Assembly: GCA_947000775.1 (NCBI GenBank)
Contig: CAMQGK010000144.1
Location: forward strand, 14,060,001-14,124,000
DNA length: 64,000 nt
Direction of reading: 5' to 3'
Origin: Pterois miles
Taxonomy: Eukaryota; Chordata; Actinopteri; Perciformes; Scorpaenidae
Shown here: piece by piece, positions 57,780-64,000 of the stretch
How the letters are laid out: the number at the start of each line of letters is the position of its first letter
Numbering within the stretch: position 1 is the stretch's first letter
Made by a program: the position numbers and the translations under genes
Notes under the pieces: generated by a model
What the model was told of the DNA's origin: nothing
Database searches by the model: none
The model's input: the letters and a program-made list of their open reading frames with translations, nothing else

Positions 57780-58746
57780 GTTAAGTTAATTTCTTTGTTC
57801 CCTCCACAACCAGATGGTGACCCCCAGAAATAATCTGTAGATGTTGTAAATCTGCAGCATCTCTCTGTAGAGCTTGTTGTACTGACCAGTCCAGCTTCTC
57901 ATTTCCCTTCAGACCTTCATGTGCATCTATGACTTTAAAATATTAAGTAAGCCCTTTATTATAAAGCACTTTGGATATTTTGACTGTCTATGATCAGATT
58001 TATGTGCTGAACTGTTTTATCTTGTCAATTTTAAATTTGTCAGCTTCAAAAAATATTTTTATTTAGAAAAAAAAATCTAAACTGGAACTGCTGACAAGAA
58101 AATAAAACTAAAAAGAAACAGTTCTATAAATATGAATATTTAGATAATGTATTGACAATTAAAGCACTGTAAAAACAAACCTTACTTCAAAATGTCACAT
58201 TGTCATAAAACTTGAAAAAAATAGGCGACACTTTCAAGAAATGAATATTAATTTAACACAAGCAGCAGAGAAAACAGCTCTTCCCACTTCTCAGCATTTC
58301 ATATTTACACTGTGGTTATATATCATGTCTCAATGCAAATATTTATACATTTCTCATATTCGCATTTTTAATTTTCATTATTTATCTACTTATATTTCTC
58401 TCCATATACTGTTACATATTGTAGCATTATGTCTCTGCCGTATTGACAGTTTAACTTCAGGAAAGATAAACAGTTTCTTTCTCCACATGGAGCGATTACA
58501 AACTCAGAGAGCATTTGATGATACTGAAAGAGTTTTAACAAATATTGCATCTAATAACCAGCTCTACAATCCCTGACCCACAGAGACATTTATATATGGT
58601 TGTATCTCAAACTATCTTCATACACCAATTAATTTAATTGTTTTGTTGTCTGGAGGAAAAATCGGAGGAATACGTTATATAATAAATGAGTTTGGATCTT
58701 GATTTTAATTAGTTTTCATAGTGAAACAAAAAACTTTTAACTGTGG

Positions 58747-58804
<58 letters not shown>

Positions 58805-58880
58805 AGGGTAAAGCTGTGAAGTCACATCAGAATACCTGAGGATCCTCACATTTAAACCTTACTTCAGTTTGCACAATTAT
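57780..58880. other. Junction between unit 3 and unit 4
   Basis: Unique A/T-rich DNA with (AAT)n at 58,747-58,802. Left of it is the H2B promoter of unit 3; right of it, from about 58,880, the H4 3' flank of unit 4. This is the second polarity switch. A 111-codon + frame at 58,241-58,576 shows no family features. Confidence 0.6.
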
Positions 58881-59381
58881 AAGTCGTTTGTTTAATGGAC
58901 TTGGGTTACTGCGTGTAGGAAATAGTGTATTCAATTATGTGATCATTTTAATACAGTAAATGAGGAAAATAACTAGTTGCAGAGCTGTTGATCCCTCTGG
59001 ATTTTACCAGATATGATTCCAAAACACACATGTTGACCCACTGACAGAAAACATCTTTACATAATAACACAAGTTAAGGTTTTAAATTATTTCTCAGGTA
59101 GTGTCTGAGTAAAAACACATTTAAATGCTCAGACAAAATTATGGCAAGTACTAAAATCTTCTCTCAGTAAGGACGTAACAGTCTGTACTTCTGTGGCAAC
59201 GTCTCATTGTTGATGCTTTGTTGTCACTTCTTTTCTCCTCCTGTAGAGTCAAAGGAGAAAAGTCGGGCTGGATGAATTTAACGAGAAAAGCCTTTTATGT
59301 GTCAAAACGCTCTCATCTTAATAAACTAATACGAAACAATATGTTATTTACGCAGGAAACCAGCTCTTTGACTAAGTGTGT

Positions 59382-59397
59382 GGCCCTTAAAAGGACC
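59382..59397 (-). terminator. Histone 3' stem-loop, H4 unit 4
   Basis: GGTCCTTTTAAGGGCC on the minus strand; AGTCAAAGAGCTGG lies downstream as in unit 2. Confidence 0.96.
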
Positions 59398-59426
59398 TTT
59401 GGTTTTACTGAGTGACCAGTTGGTGT

Positions 59427-59762
<336 letters not shown>

Positions 59763-59791
59763 TCAACAGTAAACTCTGCTGGGTTCATAGG

Positions 59792-59821
59792 TATTTAAAT
59801 CCTGTCTGAGGACGTGATTGA
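59792..59821 (-). promoter_or_regulatory. H4 promoter, unit 4
   Basis: Minus-strand TTTAAATA (59,792-59,799) and the TCAATCACGTCCTCAGAC box ending at 59,821. Confidence 0.82.
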
Positions 59822-60449
59822 AGACAGAGGTGGAGCTTTTCTTCTTTGGTTTTTCACGGTTGATGGTGAAATCTTTGGTTCATTAGCGCCACCTACTGAG
59901 CAACAGCATGAATCAGGGACAGCATGTCTCCTGTAAGACTTGTTGATTACAGACAAAAGAAAGTGAAACGTTTTGTTCTCAGTAAAGTACTTTATACTTA
60001 AGTACAGTAACAAGAACAATCATGATGTAGAGAAACCAGCAGATGTTATAGTGGATATTCTGTCTGTTGTACTAGTTTCTCTAAGTCTCTTTCATAGTAT
60101 TCATGTATCTTTATCTGTAATTAATCATAGTTAGTGGAGAAAACATTTACATAGTTTGGCTTTGCTTCATTTCTGGAGGTTTGAGTTCAAATTAAAGAAA
60201 ATATATGAAACCAAAGTGATCAGTAGAGTCATATATTTCATATTGTTGACTTCAGAGTTTATTCTTGATGAAATGTGTGATTGTTAACCTCATTACTATT
60301 CTGTCTGTTAAACTGACAGTCAGACTAAAGTGTTTGTTGGTGGTGCTCTGCTGGAAATAGAGGAAGCTGTGAGGCCGTCGCTGTCCGAGGTTCTGAACTG
60401 ACACAGACAGAGCTGCTGTCTCTGTACAGGCTGCTGAAATCTGTGATTA

Positions 60450-60451
<2 letters not shown>

Positions 60452-60493
<42 letters not shown>
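60452..60493. repeat. (ACT)n microsatellite
   Basis: About 14 ACT triplets replacing the (TTA)n of unit 2 at the same place. Confidence 0.95.
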
Positions 60494-60494
<1 letters not shown>

Positions 60495-60529
60495 AACAGC
60501 TTAAACAGTATAAACAGTTACAGCTCTAA

Positions 60530-61160
60530 CTCATTGTACCCTGAAATAACTTACACAGAGCCCCAAAGCATTTGCAAATAGATAGATGGATGGATGGATG
60601 GATAGACAGACAGATAGATGGATAGATAGACACAGCAAATGTACATTGAACACCACAATTGTACATAACAACAAGATATGACACACAATGTAGACTGTGT
60701 CTCTAGTTTTGTGTGCTTCTATGTCCTTGTCACTGTTTGTAGTATGAGGTGGTACCTGCAGCCCAATCAGGTTGCATGTGTAATCCAGCTCCTCCAGGAT
60801 GGGACATCCACATGTGGTTCCAAGAAGGTTTGCTGTGTCTCCAAGCTCAGTCTCAAGCTTGTGGAGGAGATACATCCTCTAGTGGAGCCTGTGCTCACAG
60901 CCCAGCACCGTGCATTTCAGTTGACATTCACTAGAGAACACCAGAATTGCCAGGTCCACCACTGGCACCACGTCCTCCTCACACATGAGAGCAGGTTCAC
61001 ACTGAGCACATGTTGCAGGCGTGGAAGAGTCTGGAGACACCGTGGTGAATGTTATGCTGCCTGTAACATCATCCAGCATGTCTGGTTTGGCAGTGGGTCA
61101 GGATGGCCCAATGCTTGTTAGGGCTTGTCTACACAGGGAACGTCAGGAGCTTGTGCAGAC
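60530..61160 (+). mobile_element. Tc1-like transposase remnant in H3-H4 spacer, unit 4
   Basis: Inverted match to 35,930-36,640: WYLQPNQVACVIQLLQDG, LTAQHRAFQLTFTREHQN, VLLTHESRFTLS (the catalytic Asp is His here) and CNIIQHVWFGSGSG. Flanked by the same (GATA/GATG)n tract. Same spacer and same relation to H3 and H4 as in unit 2. Confidence 0.75.
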
Positions 61161-61590
61161 TATGGTACCTGTTTTTTTTTTTGGTTTGTTTTTAAAATAT
61201 TTATTTCTGTGTTAACACAAATTCTGTTTAATCCCCCAATTTATGTTATTAGAGCAGGTCAAACCAATATTTTAAATTTAATAATTAACTTTAATCTTAA
61301 TATATGATATACATTATAAGCTCAGCCAATAAGCATCACATGTGCTTGCCAACCAGATGATCAAATTGGAGATGTGGACACGAAATACCAAAATAAAACC
61401 AGAATACAGTGTAAAGTTACTATTAAAGATATGTCTGTAATTCATTTCAATATACCAAATGCATCTTATGTAGTCAACACATTCTTTAGGCTAAGAGAGC
61501 AGTATTTTAAAGATTTTATTGATCTGTTATGATTGATAATAAATGGTGTGTAGTCAGTAGAGGAATGAGCCCTTCAGTGGAGAGTGAGGT

Positions 61591-61606
61591 GGCTCTTAAA
61601 AGAGCC
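61591..61606 (-). terminator. Histone 3' stem-loop, H3 unit 4
   Basis: GGCTCTTTTAAGAGCC on the minus strand; three bases further from the stop than in unit 1 because of an extra triplet in the 3'UTR. Confidence 0.97.
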
Positions 61607-61639
61607 GTTGTGGTTGTTGGTGGAGCAGCAGCAGACACT

Positions 61640-62050
61640 TTAAGCTCGCTCTCCGCGGATGCGACGAGCCAGCTGGATGTCTTTGGGCATGATGGTGACC
61701 CTCTTGGCGTGGATGGCGCACAGGTTGGTGTCCTCAAACAGGCCGACCAGGTAAGCCTCGCTGGACTCCTGCAGAGCCATGACGGCGGAGCTCTGGAAGC
61801 GCAGGTCGGTCTTGAAATCCTGAGCGATTTCTCTCACCAGGCGCTGGAAGGGCAGCTTGCGGATCAGCAGCTCCGTGGATTTCTGGTAGCGACGGATCTC
61901 TCTCAGAGCCACGGTACCGGGCCTGTAACGGTGAGGCTTCTTCACGCCGCCGGTGGCCGGGGCGCTCTTACGGGCAGCCTTGGTGGCCAGCTGCTTCCTG
62001 GGGGCTTTGCCTCCGGTGGATTTACGAGCGGTCTGCTTGGTTCTTGCCAT
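61640..62050 (-). CDS. Histone H3 (H3.2-like), unit 4
   Basis: 136 codons; protein identical to the other H3 copies with Ser95. Silent differences are GCC for Ala88 (SSAV) and GCT in QLARR. Divergent from H2A unit 4. Confidence 0.98.
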   Translation of the reverse strand: MARTKQTARKSTGGKAPRKQLATKAARKSAPATGGVKKPHRYRPGTVALREIRRYQKSTELLIRKLPFQRLVREIAQDFKTDLRFQSSAVMALQESSEAYLVGLFEDTNLCAIHAKRVTIMPKDIQLARRIRGERA

Positions 62051-62389
62051 GACTTCTTCTTTCTCTGATCAAGAGATGTAGTAGTTACAATGAAGAGACC
62101 CGCTGCTCTTAAACTGTGGGACCGGCTGTGAAATGGTGACGCCGCTTCAAACCTTCGCCTCTGATTGGTGAGGGGCTCCTCCTGGAGCTCAGCACCGCCT
62201 AGAGGAGCGACCCAGCGCCCGAATGTCCGCTGCTTATTGGTGGCTCGTCCTCTGCTGGTCGGTCTGATGGAAGCCTCTTTTCTGGTTGGTCGGTCAGGAT
62301 CAGTCCCGCGCTCCGCTGACATATAAGCGAGGGTTTGTGCTGCTGGAGCGACACTTTTCATTAGTCTCGACTATAGAAAACATCTGAAA
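62051..62389. promoter_or_regulatory. Bidirectional H3/H2A promoter, unit 4
   Basis: H2A TATA variant TATAAG at 62,322-62,327 (as in unit 3), CCAAT facing H3 (ATTGG at 62,164-62,168 and 62,236-62,240), H3 TATA-like TTTAAG (CTTAAA at 62,108-62,113). Confidence 0.85.
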
Positions 62390-62776
62390 ATGAGCGGAAG
62401 AGGTAAAACCGGCGGTAAAGCCAGAGCCAAGGCAAAGACCCGCTCTTCCCGTGCTGGACTCCAGTTCCCAGTCGGTCGTGTTCACAGGCTGCTGCGTAAA
62501 GGCAACTATGCGCAGCGTGTGGGTGCCGGCGCCCCCGTCTACCTGGCGGCTGTGCTGGAGTACCTGACCGCTGAGATCCTGGAGTTGGCTGGAAACGCTG
62601 CCCGCGACAACAAGAAGACCCGTATCATCCCCCGTCACCTGCAGCTGGCTGTCCGCAACGACGAGGAGCTCAACAAGCTGCTGGGCGGAGTGACCATCGC
62701 TCAGGGCGGCGTGCTGCCCAACATCCAGGCTGTTCTGCTGCCCAAGAAGACCGAGAAGGCCGCCAAGTCCAAGTAA
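62390..62776 (+). CDS. Histone H2A, unit 4
   Basis: 128 codons, protein identical to the others. Silent differences near the start (GGTAAAACC GGCGGTAAA). Same orientation as unit 1; H2B should follow on the + strand just beyond the window. Confidence 0.98.
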   Translation: MSGRGKTGGKARAKAKTRSSRAGLQFPVGRVHRLLRKGNYAQRVGAGAPVYLAAVLEYLTAEILELAGNAARDNKKTRIIPRHLQLAVRNDEELNKLLGGVTIAQGGVLPNIQAVLLPKKTEKAAKSK

Positions 62777-62817
62777 AGCTGGACACTGGCTGACTGCTTA
62801 AAACCAGACCCCCAAAA

Positions 62818-62833
62818 GGCTCTTTTAAGAGCC
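62818..62833 (+). terminator. Histone 3' stem-loop, H2A unit 4
   Basis: GGCTCTTTTAAGAGCC, 41 nt after the stop, with AGATAAAGAGCTCTG downstream. Confidence 0.97.
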
Positions 62834-62839
62834 AACCAC

Positions 62840-63284
62840 TCCGCAGATAAAGAGCTCTGATCCTAATGGTGAAATACACCAACGAAGAGTAATGCTTCTC
62901 AATGTAGGCTATGAAGTTTAATTACTGGCTTGTTGTATAAGATATTGCAGGAATATGGATGGTTACAAACTATCCTTTCAGTAATAATAATGATAATATA
63001 ATGTTAAAAGAACACATGGATAGTGGTGGGATAACAATGTAATAATTTTCAAAAGACAAACTGGTGCAGGCAAAAATAAGTATGCTGACATAAAACAAAA
63101 GGTGACATGCAAAAGGGAGCTTGTGTAGAAATAAATGAATGTAAATTAATTTGATATCACATGGTGGCAAGGCTGTTTCTGAATATGGGACCGTATTATT
63201 ATGACTCTTTCAAAAGATACAGTGAGCTCCAAGAGATATAAACAGAAAGAGGGAAATCACCATATTTCATTATTATTATATTTG
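62840..63284. other. H2A-H2B spacer, unit 4, proximal
   Basis: A/T-rich; nothing recognised beyond weak similarity to the H2A 3' flank of unit 3. Confidence 0.45.
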
Positions 63285-63450
63285 GTGTCACTTCACAAAA
63301 TATAGTGCTCATTTAGACTTGAATCTTCATAAATGTGTTTTAATCTATGTGAAAAATGTTTGAATATGAGTCTTTAATGCCCTTTTTCTCAAAAGTAACA
63401 TTTGATGACTGTAAATCTTTTTCACAATATGCTATATTTTAGATGCACCT
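63285..63450 (-). mobile_element. Fragment of Tc1/mariner-like left end
   Basis: Inverted match to about 43,618-43,930, ending AGATGCACCTGTATAATGG. Shows that the H2A-H2B spacer of units 2/3 and 4 shares one ancestral insertion. Confidence 0.7.
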
Positions 63451-64000
63451 GTATAATGGAATGAAAATGAAGAAATATAAAAGCTAATTTAGATTTAAAT
63501 ATAAATTTCTTCTGCATTTTATCAATCAAGTAATAACTACATTTATAATCATTCTTTATGTTACATGTAATGACGTTTGTCTACGTATTGATTCATTTAT
63601 TGACGATGTTATCAGGTTCCCTCCTCTGTAGAATCTGCTCAGGTTCAGTTCTCACTTCCAGCATCACCATATTTTATTCATAGTGTTGTAATAACTCACT
63701 TCTCTCTGTAAACTGTCACAAGTTATCCATACATTGATTCATTATTGTTACATGGGTTATTGTCCATCAGCAGAAAAGTCGGCTTTTACTTTTAAGTATA
63801 TTTTGATTTTAACATTTTTTACTTTTACTTGGGAACAAATTGCAATGCAGGACTTTTACTCTGTAACAGAGTATTTCTACACTGTGGTATTACTACTTTT
63901 ACTTGAGTAGGTTACAAGAACAACTTCCATTTTACGACTGAACTCTAAAATATCAACTTGTGAAGTGATGTCGTTTGACTTTACTTCCTGTTGTTGTCGA
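63451..64000 (+). other. Upstream flank of unit 4 H2B (gene outside window)
   Basis: From about 63,640 the sequence is the reverse complement of the region upstream of H2B unit 2 (for example AACTTCCATTTTACGACTGAACTC, against 42,500-42,540) and its last bases (ACTTCCTGTTGTTGTC) match 26,713-26,726, about 200 bp before H2B unit 1. H2B should start roughly 200 bp beyond the right edge. Confidence 0.7.

Overview
The window is vertebrate nuclear DNA, almost certainly from a teleost fish and probably a percomorph. Evidence: spliced exons of vertebrate genes, tRNA-derived SINEs, CR1/L2/Rex-like LINE tails, Tc1-like and hAT DNA transposons, and long microsatellites typical of fish.

Left third (1-24,790) is single-copy DNA plus repeats. 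At 324-431 (+) lies the last coding exon of a copine gene, probably cpne2, followed by its 3'UTR. On the minus strand from about 22.6 kb to 10.4 kb lie exons of psme3ip1 (FAM192A/NIP30), including a textbook U12-type AT-AC intron. The convergent cpne2/psme3ip1 pair matches the human 16q13 order. Between them sit a 3.2 kb A/T-rich satellite made of forward and reverse-complement blocks (5.5-8.66 kb), SINEs, DNA-transposon remnants, and a truncated LINE reverse transcriptase at 23.2-24.0 kb.

Right two thirds (about 24,790-64,000) is a replication-dependent core and linker histone array: 18 intact, intronless genes, each with a 16-nt 3' stem-loop and no need for a poly(A) signal. Order: unit 1 H3(-) H2A(+) H2B(+) H1(-) H4(-); unit 2 H2A(-) H3(+) H4(+) H1(+) H2B(-); unit 3 same as unit 2; unit 4 H4(-) H3(-) H2A(+), running off the right edge just before its H2B. 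All units derive from one cyclic order, but units 2 and 3 are inverted relative to units 1 and 4. H2A and H3 always form a divergent pair sharing a promoter of about 339 bp. H4 promoters carry a site-II-like box, H1 promoters an AAACACA box, and H2B promoters an octamer (one base off in unit 3).

Coding regions are almost identical between units (concerted evolution), while spacers differ through insertions: a hAT element with 8-bp target duplication and a nested LINE, a near-intact Tc1-like element with TA duplication, SINEs, and older Tc1-like fragments shared between units. Notable protein features are H3 with Ser at position 95 in all four copies, H2B with Gly in unit 1 and Ser in units 2-3 where Asn is usual, and H1 with one extra SPKKATK heptad in unit 3. 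I found no novel multi-gene system; the most informative signals are the array architecture, the fixed H3 substitution, the U12 intron and the inverted satellite.
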